A stretch of 64,000 bases of DNA from Candidatus Dormiibacterota bacterium (GCA_003153505.1 PLZA01000031.1:1-64000), one strand, 5' to 3'. Counted from the stretch's first letter, positions 53,856 to 63,145 are shown. Program-made: numbers and translations. Notes: a model not told the origin generated them from the letters alone.

Positions 53856-55073
53856 ATGGATCCCCACCCCGCCCAGGTTCCGTCATCCGGGCCGCTCGCC
53901 GGCGTGCGGATCCTCGACCTCTCGCGGATCCTGTCCGGTCCCTTCGCGACGATGATCTTCGCCGACCTCGGCGCCGATGTGATCAAACTCGAGAACCCGC
54001 GGACCGGTGACGACACGAGGGAGTGGGCGCCCCCGTATCAGGGCGACCAGTCCGCCTACTTTCTCTCGGTGAACCGCAACAAGCAGGGCATCGCGGTGGA
54101 TCTCAAGAGCGAGCGAGGACGCGAGATCGCACTGCGTCTGGCGGATCGCGCCGACGTGGTCGTCGAGAATTTTCGGCCCGGAACTGCGGGGCGGCTGGGG
54201 CTCGGCTACGACGACCTCAGCGCTCGCAATCCGCGGCTGATCTACGCGTCGATCTCAGGATTCGGCCAGACCGGCCCCTACGCGGCAGAACCCGGTTACG
54301 ACGCCATTGCTCAGGCGCTCGGTGGTCTGATGAGTGTCACCGGTGAAGCGGACGGAGCGCCCGTACGAGTCGGCAATTCCGCGGCAGATCTTGGGGCGTC
54401 AATGTGGGCTGCGATCGGCATTCTCGCCGCGCTGCACGCCCGGCACACCACCGGCCGCGGCGAGTGGATCGACATCTCGCTGCTCGATGGGCAGATAGCG
54501 TCGCTGACGTACCTGGCCGGCGGTTATTTCGCCTCGGGCGAGGTGCCACGCCGCTACGGGTCAGCCCATCCGAGCATCGTGCCCTACCAAGCGCTGCGGA
54601 CTGCTGACGGGCACCTGATGGTCGCGGTGGGGAACGACACGCTGTGGCAACGCTTCGCCCCGCTCATCGGCCTGCCCGAGCTGGTCGACGATCCCCGCTT
54701 CGCCGGCAATCCGCAGCGTGTCGCCAACCGCTCGGAGCTGATCCCGCTCATCGAAGCTGCCCTCGCAGCCAGGAACTCGGCCGCCTGGGCCGAGGAGCTG
54801 GCCCGCGTCGGGATCCCGGCCGGCGCGATCAACAGCGTCGGTGCCGCACTCGAGCATCCCCAAGTGCGCGCGCGCGAGATGGTGCTGAGCACCGAGCATC
54901 CCACGGCGGGAACGCTGCGCATGACCGGTTCGCCGATCAAGCTCTCCCGCTACACGGCAACTGTGCGACGCCCGCCACCGACCCTCGGCGAGCACACCGA
55001 TGAGGTCCTGAGCGAACTCGGTTACTCGGATGCGGAAATCGCCGCACTCCGTGACGAGGGCATCGTTCGTTGA
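53856..55073 (+). CDS. CaiB/BaiF family III CoA-transferase
   Basis: The 405-residue protein starts 12 bases after livF. It has the family opening GPLAGVRILDLSRILSGPFATMIFADLGADVIKLENPRTGDDTREW, then YFLSVNRNKQGIAVDLKSERGREIALRLADRADVVVENFRPG and GPYAAEPGYDAIAQALGGLMSVTGEADG. It next reads VRVGNSAADLGASMWAAIGILAAL, with the catalytic Asp. Family III enzymes move CoA between organic acids. In this operon it could activate the imported acid, for example malonate or a hydroxy-dicarboxylate, with an acyl-CoA donor. The exact acids cannot be read from sequence. Confidence 0.93.
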   Translation: MDPHPAQVPSSGPLAGVRILDLSRILSGPFATMIFADLGADVIKLENPRTGDDTREWAPPYQGDQSAYFLSVNRNKQGIAVDLKSERGREIALRLADRADVVVENFRPGTAGRLGLGYDDLSARNPRLIYASISGFGQTGPYAAEPGYDAIAQALGGLMSVTGEADGAPVRVGNSAADLGASMWAAIGILAALHARHTTGRGEWIDISLLDGQIASLTYLAGGYFASGEVPRRYGSAHPSIVPYQALRTADGHLMVAVGNDTLWQRFAPLIGLPELVDDPRFAGNPQRVANRSELIPLIEAALAARNSAAWAEELARVGIPAGAINSVGAALEHPQVRAREMVLSTEHPTAGTLRMTGSPIKLSRYTATVRRPPPTLGEHTDEVLSELGYSDAEIAALRDEGIVR

Positions 55074-55145
55074 GCCCGGGGCGCGGAGTGACGCGGGCGC
55101 AGCTTCGGCATCAGCGCCGACGGGCGACTCTGCCGGTGTCGGGGA

Positions 55146-58070
55146 TTGGCTGAGAGGTTGGAACCCGCGGAGATGCGCGACCTCGAGGCCGAGCTTCGCG
55201 CCGCGACGGTGGGGGAGGTGCGTGCCGACGCCTATACGCGTCACCTGTTCTCGACAGACGCAAGCATGTACAGCATCGAACCGCTTGCGGTCGTGTTTCC
55301 GCGCGATGCGGCGGACGTTGCCGCAGCCGTGAGCGTCTGTGCCCGCCGTCGCGTGCCCATGTTGCCGCGGGGCGCCGGCACCAGCCTGGCGGGCCAGACG
55401 GTTGGACGCGCGGTCATCATCGACACCTCGCGCCACATGGACTCCATCGTCGAGCTCGACGCCGATCGACGTCTCGCGCGAGTTCAGCCGGGCGTCGTCC
55501 AGGACGATCTGAATCGCGCAGCGCGTCAGCACGGGCTGGTTTTCGGCCCGGATACCTCGACCAGCGACAGGGCAACGATCGGCGGGATGATCGGCAACAA
55601 CTCCGCGGGAAGCGGATCGGTGGTGCATGGCATGACCATCGATCACGTCGAGTCGCTCGAGGTGGTGCTGAGCGACTCCAGCGCAGCGACACTCGGGCCG
55701 GCCGACGCTGCGGAGATGACGCGCCGGGCTGCCGCGGACACCCTGGCAGGAAGGATCCACGCGCGCCTGCCGGCGCTCGTCGACGAGCATCGCACCGCGA
55801 TCGCGTTGGGTTTTCCACCCTACTGGCGCCGTGCCGGCGGTTATCGACTCGACCGCATCGCCGACGGGCCGCCCTTCGACCTCGCTCGGTTCGTTGTGGG
55901 CTCCGAAGGCTCGCTCGTGATCGTCACCGAGGCAACCGTGCGTCTGGTTCGGTTACCCCGAGCAAAGGCGATTGCCGTCGGGCATTTCGCGACCGTGGCC
56001 GATGCCGTCGCAGCGACGGAGGACGCTCTGAGCACGCGACCCAGCGCCGTCGAGCTCATCGACCGAACGATTCTCGACCTCTCGCGCCGCAAGATCGAGT
56101 ACGCCGCACTGGGGTCGATCCTCGAAGGCGATCCGGGGGCGCTGCTCTTCGTCACCTTCGACGGCGATGACGCGGCCGAGGCATCTGCGGGCGTGGAGCG
56201 GCTTGCCGCGCTCTGGCGGCGCCATGACCATGGTTATCACACGCTTCGCGCGACGACGCCGCATCAGCAGGCCGCACTCCTCAAGGTCAGATCCGCCGGC
56301 TTGGGTCTGTTGATGGCAGCGAGCGTGGGCACCCGCCGGCCGGTGGCGTTCATCGAGGACACGGCCGTCGACCCGGCCCGCCTGACCGAGTACGTGCAGC
56401 GTTTCAGCGCCGTTCTCGAGCGACACGGTCTGGTGGCCGGCTTCTACGGTCACTGCTCGGTCGGGTGCCTGCATATCCGCCCGTTCATGGATCTCACCCG
56501 ACCCAGCGAGGTCGCAACCATGCGCGCCGTGGCAGCGGAGATACGCGACCTGGTGAGCGAATTCGGAGGAGCCAACTCCAGCGAGCATGGGGATGGCCTC
56601 GCACGCAGTGAGTTCAACCGGACCGTCTTCGGAGACGGGCTCTACGACGCCATGTGCGCGGTGAAGGTGCTCTTCGACCCAGATGCGCTCATGAACCCCG
56701 GCAAGATCGTCAACGCGCCGCCGATGACCGAGAACATCCGCGATGCTGTGCTTCCGCCAACGTTCGTGCTCTCGACTCGACTCTCGTTCGCCGGCACCGG
56801 CGGGATGCGCGGCGCCGCCGATCGATGCATGAACATCGGCGTCTGCCGCAAGGGATCGACTGGCGTCATGTGTCCGTCGTACATGGCAACGCGCGAGGAG
56901 GAGCACAGCACCCGCGGCCGCGCCAACGCGCTCGTTTTCGCGCTGTCGCAGCCGGATCCGAGAGCAGCGCTCGGCGACGACAGGCTGCACGATATCCTCG
57001 ACCTCTGTCTGGAGTGCAAGGCATGCAAGAGCGAGTGCCCTCTCGGCGTGGACATGGCATCGATGAAGAGCGAATTCCTCTTTCAGTACCAGGGAATTCA
57101 CGGCGTCCCAGCGCGCGCGCGGTTCTTCGCCGCGGCGCGTCGTCTCAACCGGTTGGGCTCGTTGGTTGCGCCACTCTCCAACGTGGTGACGTCGCTCCCG
57201 GGGTCACGTGCGCTCATGGAACGGGCGCTGGGGATCACCAGGAGGCGGCCGCTGCCGCGGTTCCAGCGGCGCACGCTACTTCGCTGGAATGCGCGCCGCA
57301 CGCGTCGATCGCCGGGGCCCCTCGGACGGGTGGTGATGCTCGCTGACTCGTTCACGACGTTCACCGAGCCGGGCGTGGGCATTGCGGCGGTGGAGCTGCT
57401 GGAAATGGCTGGCTGGGAGGTGGATCTCATCGGCGACCAGTGTTGCGGGCGGGCCGCGATTTCCAAGGGACGTCTGCACGACGCCACCCGACAAGCCCAG
57501 GCGATGACCGCTCGTCTCGCCGGCCTGGCCCGGGAGGGGGTGATGATCGTCGGAGTCGAGCCCTCTTGCATCCTCACGCTCACCGAGGAGCACCTTGCTC
57601 TGCAGCCTGACAACGAGGACGCGAAGGTGGTTGCAGGTCGGGTTCGCCTCGTTGACGACCTGATCCTCGAAGCGGTTGCCTCGGGACACCTGCGTATGGA
57701 TCCAGCATCCCCCATGGCGGGTCGGCGCTTCCTTTTCCACGGTCACTGCCACCAGAAAGCGCTGACCGGAACCAGCGCAAGTGTCCAGCTGCTGTCGTCG
57801 ATTCCTGGCTCCGAGGTTGTCGAGGTCGATGCCGGCTGCTGCGGTATGGCAGGGTCGTTCGGGTTCGAAGCCGAGCACTATCAACTGTCGATGGAGATCG
57901 GCGGAATGCGCCTTTTCCCCGCGATCACTGCCGAGGATGCCGCAACCGTGGTTGCCGCCACGGGGGTGTCATGCCGCCAGCAGATCGAGCACGGCACTGG
58001 CCGCCGTGCCCTGCACCCCGTCGAGTTGGTCCGGGCGGCCGTCGTTCAAACCCGCCCGGATGCGGCCTGA
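55146..58070 (+). CDS. Fused FAD-linked oxidase and Fe-S/CCG-domain dehydrogenase (D-2-hydroxyacid type)
   Basis: TTG 55146 (or ATG 55173) opens a 974-residue protein. The FAD_binding_4 domain at about 45-185 shows VPMLPRGAGTSLAGQTVGRAVIIDTSRHMD and GMIGNNSAGSGSVVHGMTIDHVESLEVVLSD. The FAD-oxidase C domain at about 230-500 includes FYGHCSVGCLHIRPFMDL. Fe-S clusters at about 560-640 are bound by CMNIGVCRKGSTGVMC and CLECKACKSECPLGV. Two CCG segments (DQCCGRAAISKG and DAGCCGMAGSFGFEAEHY) lie near the C-terminus. This YdiJ-like architecture oxidises D-lactate, D-2-hydroxyglutarate or similar acids and passes electrons to the membrane. Confidence 0.9.
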   Translation: MAERLEPAEMRDLEAELRAATVGEVRADAYTRHLFSTDASMYSIEPLAVVFPRDAADVAAAVSVCARRRVPMLPRGAGTSLAGQTVGRAVIIDTSRHMDSIVELDADRRLARVQPGVVQDDLNRAARQHGLVFGPDTSTSDRATIGGMIGNNSAGSGSVVHGMTIDHVESLEVVLSDSSAATLGPADAAEMTRRAAADTLAGRIHARLPALVDEHRTAIALGFPPYWRRAGGYRLDRIADGPPFDLARFVVGSEGSLVIVTEATVRLVRLPRAKAIAVGHFATVADAVAATEDALSTRPSAVELIDRTILDLSRRKIEYAALGSILEGDPGALLFVTFDGDDAAEASAGVERLAALWRRHDHGYHTLRATTPHQQAALLKVRSAGLGLLMAASVGTRRPVAFIEDTAVDPARLTEYVQRFSAVLERHGLVAGFYGHCSVGCLHIRPFMDLTRPSEVATMRAVAAEIRDLVSEFGGANSSEHGDGLARSEFNRTVFGDGLYDAMCAVKVLFDPDALMNPGKIVNAPPMTENIRDAVLPPTFVLSTRLSFAGTGGMRGAADRCMNIGVCRKGSTGVMCPSYMATREEEHSTRGRANALVFALSQPDPRAALGDDRLHDILDLCLECKACKSECPLGVDMASMKSEFLFQYQGIHGVPARARFFAAARRLNRLGSLVAPLSNVVTSLPGSRALMERALGITRRRPLPRFQRRTLLRWNARRTRRSPGPLGRVVMLADSFTTFTEPGVGIAAVELLEMAGWEVDLIGDQCCGRAAISKGRLHDATRQAQAMTARLAGLAREGVMIVGVEPSCILTLTEEHLALQPDNEDAKVVAGRVRLVDDLILEAVASGHLRMDPASPMAGRRFLFHGHCHQKALTGTSASVQLLSSIPGSEVVEVDAGCCGMAGSFGFEAEHYQLSMEIGGMRLFPAITAEDAATVVAATGVSCRQQIEHGTGRRALHPVELVRAAVVQTRPDAA

Positions 58071-58633
58071 CCCAGCATGGTCATCGTGCTTGTCGTCGGG
58101 TTCGTGCCGGCGAGCACCTGAATGATCACCACGAGCGACCCCTTGTCGAACTCGACGAGCCCACCGGACGTGAGAAAGGCGTGATCACCGATTCCAGACA
58201 CGTCCTGAAATCCGGGGACGCCACCCATCGCGGCGGTGCGCGTTGAGTCGTAGGACGAGCTCGCGGTGCTGCTGTCCGGATACTGGGTGGCGATGACGGT
58301 CAGGTTGCCAGTGGGTGTCGTGTAGGCACACTGACCTGCAACCGAGCTCGGCGTCCCTGCATCGGTACCGAGGGCGGTCGACGCTTCTTGCGCGTTGATC
58401 AGGGAGCACGGATCGGACGCCGCACCCCGGGTGGAACTCGAGGTCGAGGTCGGAGCCGCCGGGGTGGCCGCCTGAGCGGCCGGCTCCGTCGCACCTGGGG
58501 CGGTCCCGGTTGCACCACCGCACGCAGCGAGCGTGAGCACCGACACGACGACGATTCCCGCATGTGCAAGAACCTTGGATCGGCTCGCAGACGGCGCACT
58601 CGTGAAGCACGATCCTCTGTTCAGGATGCCCAT
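58046..58633 (-). CDS. DUF3558-like secreted lipoprotein (second copy)
   Basis: ATG 58633 is chosen because it overlaps the previous stop by one base and begins a signal ending IVVVSVLTLAACGGATG (lipobox LAAC). A linker of Ala/Thr/Ser/Pro residues precedes the globular part: DPCSLINAQEASTALGTDAG, GQCAYTTPTGNLTVIATQY (the second Cys) and FQDVSGIGDHAFLTSGGLVEFDKGSLVVIIQV. The 'DPCSL', 'C.Y' and 'G.GD.A' pattern fits DUF3558. The 195-residue protein is outer-leaflet anchored, function unknown. Its last 25 bases overlap the end of the convergent dehydrogenase gene. Confidence 0.78.
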   Translation of the reverse strand: MGILNRGSCFTSAPSASRSKVLAHAGIVVVSVLTLAACGGATGTAPGATEPAAQAATPAAPTSTSSSTRGAASDPCSLINAQEASTALGTDAGTPSSVAGQCAYTTPTGNLTVIATQYPDSSTASSSYDSTRTAAMGGVPGFQDVSGIGDHAFLTSGGLVEFDKGSLVVIIQVLAGTNPTTSTMTMLGQAASGRV

Positions 58634-58917
58634 CAGACGGCCTCCGATTCGAGGACCATCGACTCGGGAGTTCCAGCCAGACCTGGCGAGTTCTCGGGAC
58701 GTGCCCATACCTGAGTTGTCAGGAAGCTCTGGAACGACTGTGCTTCGCCCGCGGTGTCGAAGTCGAGGTCGATCACCACATACCGCGGGTCGTTCACGGG
58801 TCGCTGGACGCGCTGCGCGCGGACTCCCGCGTTGTGCCGGGCATCGGCGAAACGGCTGAAAGCCGCGGCCCACGTTGCGAAGTCGGTGATCGGATGCTGG
58901 ATGTGCAGCGTTGCCAT
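58633..58917 (-). CDS. 94-residue small protein, ferredoxin-like barrel type
   Basis: ATG 58917 follows AAGGAG with good spacing. The protein begins MATLHIQHPITDFATWAAAF, then SRFADARHNAGVRAQRVQRPVNDPRYVVIDLDFDTAGEAQSFQSFL. Its alternating strands and helices and the 'Y.V.V.......A..F' pattern resemble small dimeric barrel proteins (ABM or NIPSNAP-like). Those usually bind or modify hydrophobic ligands, but no active-site residue can be named. It is coupled to the lipoprotein gene by TGATG. I do not recognise a specific family. Confidence 0.65.
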   Translation of the reverse strand: MATLHIQHPITDFATWAAAFSRFADARHNAGVRAQRVQRPVNDPRYVVIDLDFDTAGEAQSFQSFLTTQVWARPENSPGLAGTPESMVLESEAV

Positions 58918-59038
58918 TGCGTTCTCCTTCAAAGCTTTGGTCACTCGAAGACTACGGAGGCGCCGAGCCGGCCGCCATCCCAGGTTCATGGGATCTTTGG
59001 GTCGCGGGGGGAGGTGTCGACCCGCGTAGGATCACGGC

Positions 59039-60100
59039 GTGACCGCGAGCACCGCACAATCGCACGCGCTCGAGAGAATCGTCCGCATCTGCACGACACC
59101 CGCCGAAGACGTGCTCGCACTCCGGCTCGCCGTCCTCGACGAGATCCGGCGTGCGGTCAATTTCGACGCATACGCGTGGCTCCTCACCGATCCGGAGACA
59201 GAGGTCGGGTCAGCGCCGCTCGCGGATGTTCCATGCCTGACCGAGCTGCCGCGTCTCATCGAGCTCAAGTACCTGACGCGAGTGAACCGCTGGACGCACC
59301 TCGAGGGCCCCGTTGCTCTGCTGCACGCGGCAACAGCGGGCCGCCTTGATCAGAGCCTCGTCTGGCGGGAGATGCTCGCGCGGTACGCGGTGACCGATGT
59401 TGCGTCGCTGGTGTTCCGAGACCGGCACGGGTGCTGGGGATTCCTCGACCTCTGGCGGAGCGCAGGTGAACCGGTCTTCAGCAAGGACGAGACGGATTTT
59501 CTGACCTCGATCGCGAGGCCGATCACCGACGCGATCCGACGGTGCCAGGCCGCGACCTTCAGCCTCGCGATGGCCGCGACGGTGCGTGGGGGACCGATCG
59601 TGCTCGTGCTTTCGCCGGACCTCGAAGTCCGAGCGCAGACGCTGGAAACCGACGAGTACCTGAGGCTCCTCGTGCCCCCCCGCGGCGACCGGCAGCCAGT
59701 ACCCGCCGGTGCCTACAACGTTGCCGCGCAACTGCTTGCGAACGAGTCCGGCGTCGACGATCATCCACCGACGGCGCGCGTCCACCTGACGGCTGGAGTG
59801 TGGCTGACGCTTCGCGCGGCGCGCATCGGCACGGCGGTGCCGCCCGCGGAACAGGACATTGCGGTCACGATCGAGCCGACCGCAGCGACGGAGCGGACAC
59901 CACTCTTCGGCAGGGCATGCGCCCTGAGCCCTCGGGAGATGGAACTGCTCGGCCACCTGATCACTGGCTCTGACACGCGGAGCACGGCTGAGCACATGTT
60001 CGTGTCCGAGAACACGGTGCAGGATCACCTCAAGTCGATATTCATCAAGACCGGGACCGGGAACCGCCGTACCCTGCTGGCTCGAGCTGCGGGGCGCTGA
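59039..60100 (+). CDS. LuxR-type regulator with a GAF-like sensory domain
   Basis: GTG 59039 gives 353 residues. The N-terminal 180 residues resemble a GAF domain (LALRLAVLDEIRRAVNFDAYAWLLTDPETEVG, GFLDLWRSAGEPVFSKDETDFLTSIARPI). The middle part is less clear. The C-terminal LuxR domain reads CALSPREMELLGHLITGSDTRSTAEHMFVSENTVQDHLKSIFIKTG. This architecture recurs in actinobacterial regulators beside metabolic genes. It is divergent from the small barrel gene and 105 bases before the nitronate-monooxygenase gene, which is a possible target. The effector is unknown. Confidence 0.82.
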   Translation: MTASTAQSHALERIVRICTTPAEDVLALRLAVLDEIRRAVNFDAYAWLLTDPETEVGSAPLADVPCLTELPRLIELKYLTRVNRWTHLEGPVALLHAATAGRLDQSLVWREMLARYAVTDVASLVFRDRHGCWGFLDLWRSAGEPVFSKDETDFLTSIARPITDAIRRCQAATFSLAMAATVRGGPIVLVLSPDLEVRAQTLETDEYLRLLVPPRGDRQPVPAGAYNVAAQLLANESGVDDHPPTARVHLTAGVWLTLRAARIGTAVPPAEQDIAVTIEPTAATERTPLFGRACALSPREMELLGHLITGSDTRSTAEHMFVSENTVQDHLKSIFIKTGTGNRRTLLARAAGR

Positions 60101-60205
60101 CGGCCGCGGTGTGACATTCGGCCCACTGATCGATGGCCTACGGCTCTGACAGCAAACGCGCGACGCCCATAGGCTGTTGCAATTGGCCAGAACCAAGGGA
60201 GCATC

Positions 60206-61663
60206 ATGCGGACACCCACACCCAGCGTGGATCTCGACCCCCTGCCATTGCTGATTCAGGGCGGCATGGGTGTGGCCGTTTCCAACTATCGACTCGCGCG
60301 CGCCGTGGCCATGACCGGTCATCTCGGTGTCGTATCCGGTACAGCCATCGACCTCGTGCTGGCACGACGGCTCCAGGACGGTGACCCTGGCGGGGAGATG
60401 CGTGACGCCATGGCTCGGTTCCCGGTGCCCGGCATCGCCGACCGTGTCCTCGAACGCTACTTCCTCCCGGCGGGCCGCCGGGGACGCCCCTACCGAGGCG
60501 TGCCCATGCGTTCGCATCGCGATAACCACGCGTCGCAAGATCTTCTGGCTGTCGCCGCCTTTGTTGAGGTGGCGCTCGCCAAACGCGATCACCAGGGCCG
60601 CATCGGCATCAACCTGCTCACCAAGGTGCAGGTCCCGACGGTGCCGAGCCTGTTCGGCGCGATGCTCGCCGGCGTCGACGTCGTGCTCATGGGAGCAGGG
60701 ATACCGCGTGATATTCCTGGCATTCTCGACCGGCTCGCGGCGATGGAGCCGGTGGAGACGCGACTCGAGGTTGCCGGCGCGTCCGCCCGCGAGTCCGTCC
60801 CGCATCTTCGATTCGACCCGACGCGATTTCCTATCGACACTGCGCCGCGGCGTCCGGCGTTTCTCCCGATCGTGTCATCGCACACGCTCGCCACCGTGCT
60901 GGTCCGCAAGGCGAGCGGCTCGGTCGAAGGCTTCATCGTCGAGGCACCGACGGCGGGCGGGCACAATGCGCCGCCGCGAGGCACGGGCGCGTATGACGCT
61001 CTCGGACAGCCGCTCTATGGCGACCGGGACCAGGTGGACTTCGAAGTGATGCGTGACCTGGGTCTCCCGTTCTGGCTGGCCGGTGGCATTGACTCTCCGG
61101 AACGCGTGCGCGAAGCGCTCGATACTGGAGCGGCCGGCGTGCAGGTGGGCACGCTCTTTGCCTTCTGCAGGGAGTCAGGCATCGCGCAGCCGCTGCGCAG
61201 CGCGGTCCTCGACGCTGTGCACCGTGGTCGGGAGTTCGTCCTCACCTCATCGCGCGCATCGTCGACGGGGTATCCCTTCAAGGTGGCGGCGATCCCCGGA
61301 ACACTTTCCGAACAGGCTGTGTACGCAGCACGTACCCGCCTCTGCGATCTTGGCTACTTGCGTGAGGCATACATCAAACCATCGGGCGGTATCGGCTACC
61401 GCTGCGCCGCCGAGCCTGTTGCTGATCACATCGCCAAGGGTGGCGATGCGGCAGCCACCGTCGACCGCATGTGTCTGTGCAATGGATTGAGCGCCGCCAT
61501 CGGGCTTGGCCAGGTGCGCGGCGACGGCGTGGAGCCGGCGGTGATCACCAGTGGTGACGGCCTTGGCTCAGTGCGGACGGTCTTGGACAACGGTGACGGC
61601 TATTCCGCCGCCGATGTGGTCGCGCACCTGTTGCGCGGAGTCCAAGTCGCGGGCAGAGCATGA
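60206..61663 (+). CDS. Nitronate-monooxygenase-family flavoprotein
   Basis: ATG 60206 follows AAGGGAG. The 485-residue protein has the TIM-barrel FMN fold: PLLIQGGMGVAVSNYRLARAVA near the start, VVLMGAGIPRDIPGILDRL in the middle, EAPTAGGHNAPPRG and LAGGIDSPERVREALDTGAAGVQVGTLFAFCRESG for phosphate binding. It is longer than the 320-360-residue class I enzymes, with an extra C-terminal part bearing CLCNGLSAAIGLGQVRGDG. Relatives include PfaD-type enzymes of lipid synthesis, so nitronate oxidation is only one possibility. It precedes a PLP lyase gene by 60 bases. Confidence 0.82.
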   Translation: MRTPTPSVDLDPLPLLIQGGMGVAVSNYRLARAVAMTGHLGVVSGTAIDLVLARRLQDGDPGGEMRDAMARFPVPGIADRVLERYFLPAGRRGRPYRGVPMRSHRDNHASQDLLAVAAFVEVALAKRDHQGRIGINLLTKVQVPTVPSLFGAMLAGVDVVLMGAGIPRDIPGILDRLAAMEPVETRLEVAGASARESVPHLRFDPTRFPIDTAPRRPAFLPIVSSHTLATVLVRKASGSVEGFIVEAPTAGGHNAPPRGTGAYDALGQPLYGDRDQVDFEVMRDLGLPFWLAGGIDSPERVREALDTGAAGVQVGTLFAFCRESGIAQPLRSAVLDAVHRGREFVLTSSRASSTGYPFKVAAIPGTLSEQAVYAARTRLCDLGYLREAYIKPSGGIGYRCAAEPVADHIAKGGDAAATVDRMCLCNGLSAAIGLGQVRGDGVEPAVITSGDGLGSVRTVLDNGDGYSAADVVAHLLRGVQVAGRA

Positions 61664-61723
61664 CGAGGGGTACGCGCCTGGCGGTGGGCCGGCTGGTGCC
61701 CGCGCGGTGATCGGCGGGCGCGC

Positions 61724-63112
61724 ATGATGAACCACGTGGCGTTCGATACGATCATCGAGCCGTTCCGGATCCACTCCGTTGAGCCGCTCCGTTTGACGAC
61801 ACCCGAGGAGCGCCAGGAGCGCATCGTCGCCGCCGATTACAACCTGTTCGCGCTGCACTCTGACGATGTCCTCATCGACCTGCTCACCGACTCGGGAACG
61901 GGAGCGATGTCGCGAGACCAGTGGGCGGCGATACAGCACGGCGACGAGAGCTACGCGGGATCGCCGTCGTGGTTCCGTTTCCTCGACGCGGTCCAGGAAC
62001 TCTTTCCGTTCCGGCACATCATCCCGACCCACCAGGGCCGGGCGGCAGAGAAGATCCTGTTCACGGCCATCGGCGGACCGGGCAAGATCGTGCCCAACAA
62101 CACGCATTTCGACACGACCCGGGCCAACGTCGAGTTCACCGGCGCCGAGGCGGTCGACCTGCTGAGCCCGGAGGGACACGACCCGGCGCTCCGGCATCCT
62201 TTCAAAGGCAACATGGACGTTGGCAAGCTGGAAGAGCTGCTCCGCACCCACGAGGGATCGGTGCCGGTCGTGTTCGTCACGATCACCAACAACTCGGGTG
62301 GCGGGCAGCCCGTCTCGCTCGCGAACCTCCGCGCGGTGCGCGCCGTGTGCGACCGATACGGTATCCCGCTGTTTCTCGATGCGTGCCGGTTCGCCGAAAA
62401 CGCCTGGTTCATCCGCGAGCGCGAGCCCGGTCAGCAGGATCGCGATGTGCGCGACATCGTGCGCGACATGGCGGCGCTCGCCGATGGCATGACCATGAGT
62501 GCCAAGAAGGACGGTCTCGCCAACATCGGCGGTTGGCTTGCGATGAACGACGACGATCTGGCGGCTCGGTGTCGCAACCTGCTGATCCTCACCGAGGGCT
62601 TCCCCACCTACGGCGGGTTGGCGGGCCGGGATCTCGAGGCAATCGCCCAGGGGCTCCATGAGGTGGTCGAGCACGACTATCTGCGCTATCGCATCCGCTC
62701 CACGGCATACCTTGGTGAGGCGCTCATTCGCCTCGGCATCCCGATCGTCGAGCCCCCGGGCGGGCACGCCGTGTACATCGACGCACGCGGGCTGCTCCCG
62801 CATATCCAGCCGCTGGAGTATCCCGGGCAGGCGCTCGCGGTCGCGCTCTACGCAACCGGCGGCATACGGAGCTGTGAGATCGGCACCGTGATGTTCGGGC
62901 GCCGACCTGACGGCACCGAGCACCCGGCTGACATGGACCTCGTGCGCCTGGCGATCCCGCGGCGAACGTACACGCAGAGCCATATCGACTACGTCATCGC
63001 CGTCTGTGCGGAGGTGGCGGCGCACGCCCAAGACCTGTCTGGCTACCGGATCGTCAACGAGCCGCCGGCGCTCCGCCACTTCACCGCGCGGTTCGAGCGG
63101 CTCGGCGCCTGA
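61724..63112 (+). CDS. tnaA: Beta-eliminating PLP lyase, tryptophanase type
   Basis: The 462-residue enzyme begins IEPFRIHSVEPLRLTTPEER and shows LIDLLTDSGTGAMSRDQWAA, THQGRAAEKILF and the PLP lysine region TMSAKKDGLANIGGW. The fold is shared with tyrosine phenol-lyase. Three positions that separate the two match tryptophanase: D130 in THFDTTRAN (Thr in the phenol-lyase), I386 in IRSCEIG (Arg in the phenol-lyase) and H452 in LRHFTARF (Phe in the phenol-lyase). It would split tryptophan into indole, pyruvate and ammonia. ATG 61724 or 61727 is the start. A hairpin follows the stop. Confidence 0.87.
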   Translation: MMNHVAFDTIIEPFRIHSVEPLRLTTPEERQERIVAADYNLFALHSDDVLIDLLTDSGTGAMSRDQWAAIQHGDESYAGSPSWFRFLDAVQELFPFRHIIPTHQGRAAEKILFTAIGGPGKIVPNNTHFDTTRANVEFTGAEAVDLLSPEGHDPALRHPFKGNMDVGKLEELLRTHEGSVPVVFVTITNNSGGGQPVSLANLRAVRAVCDRYGIPLFLDACRFAENAWFIREREPGQQDRDVRDIVRDMAALADGMTMSAKKDGLANIGGWLAMNDDDLAARCRNLLILTEGFPTYGGLAGRDLEAIAQGLHEVVEHDYLRYRIRSTAYLGEALIRLGIPIVEPPGGHAVYIDARGLLPHIQPLEYPGQALAVALYATGGIRSCEIGTVMFGRRPDGTEHPADMDLVRLAIPRRTYTQSHIDYVIAVCAEVAAHAQDLSGYRIVNEPPALRHFTARFERLGA

Positions 63113-63113
63113 C

Positions 63114-63130
63114 GGCCGGCACTTCCGGCC
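63114..63130 (+). terminator. Short hairpin after the lyase gene
   Basis: GGCCGG (63114-63119) pairs with CCGGCC (63125-63130) around CACTT, immediately after the stop codon. No T-run follows, so it is a weak terminator candidate. Confidence 0.4.
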
Positions 63131-63145
63131 CAGGCAGGAAGGTCA

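Noticed and set aside
61724-63112. Tyrosine phenol-lyase
   Set aside because: The residues at the three discriminating positions are Asp, Ile and His as in tryptophanase, not Thr, Arg and Phe.
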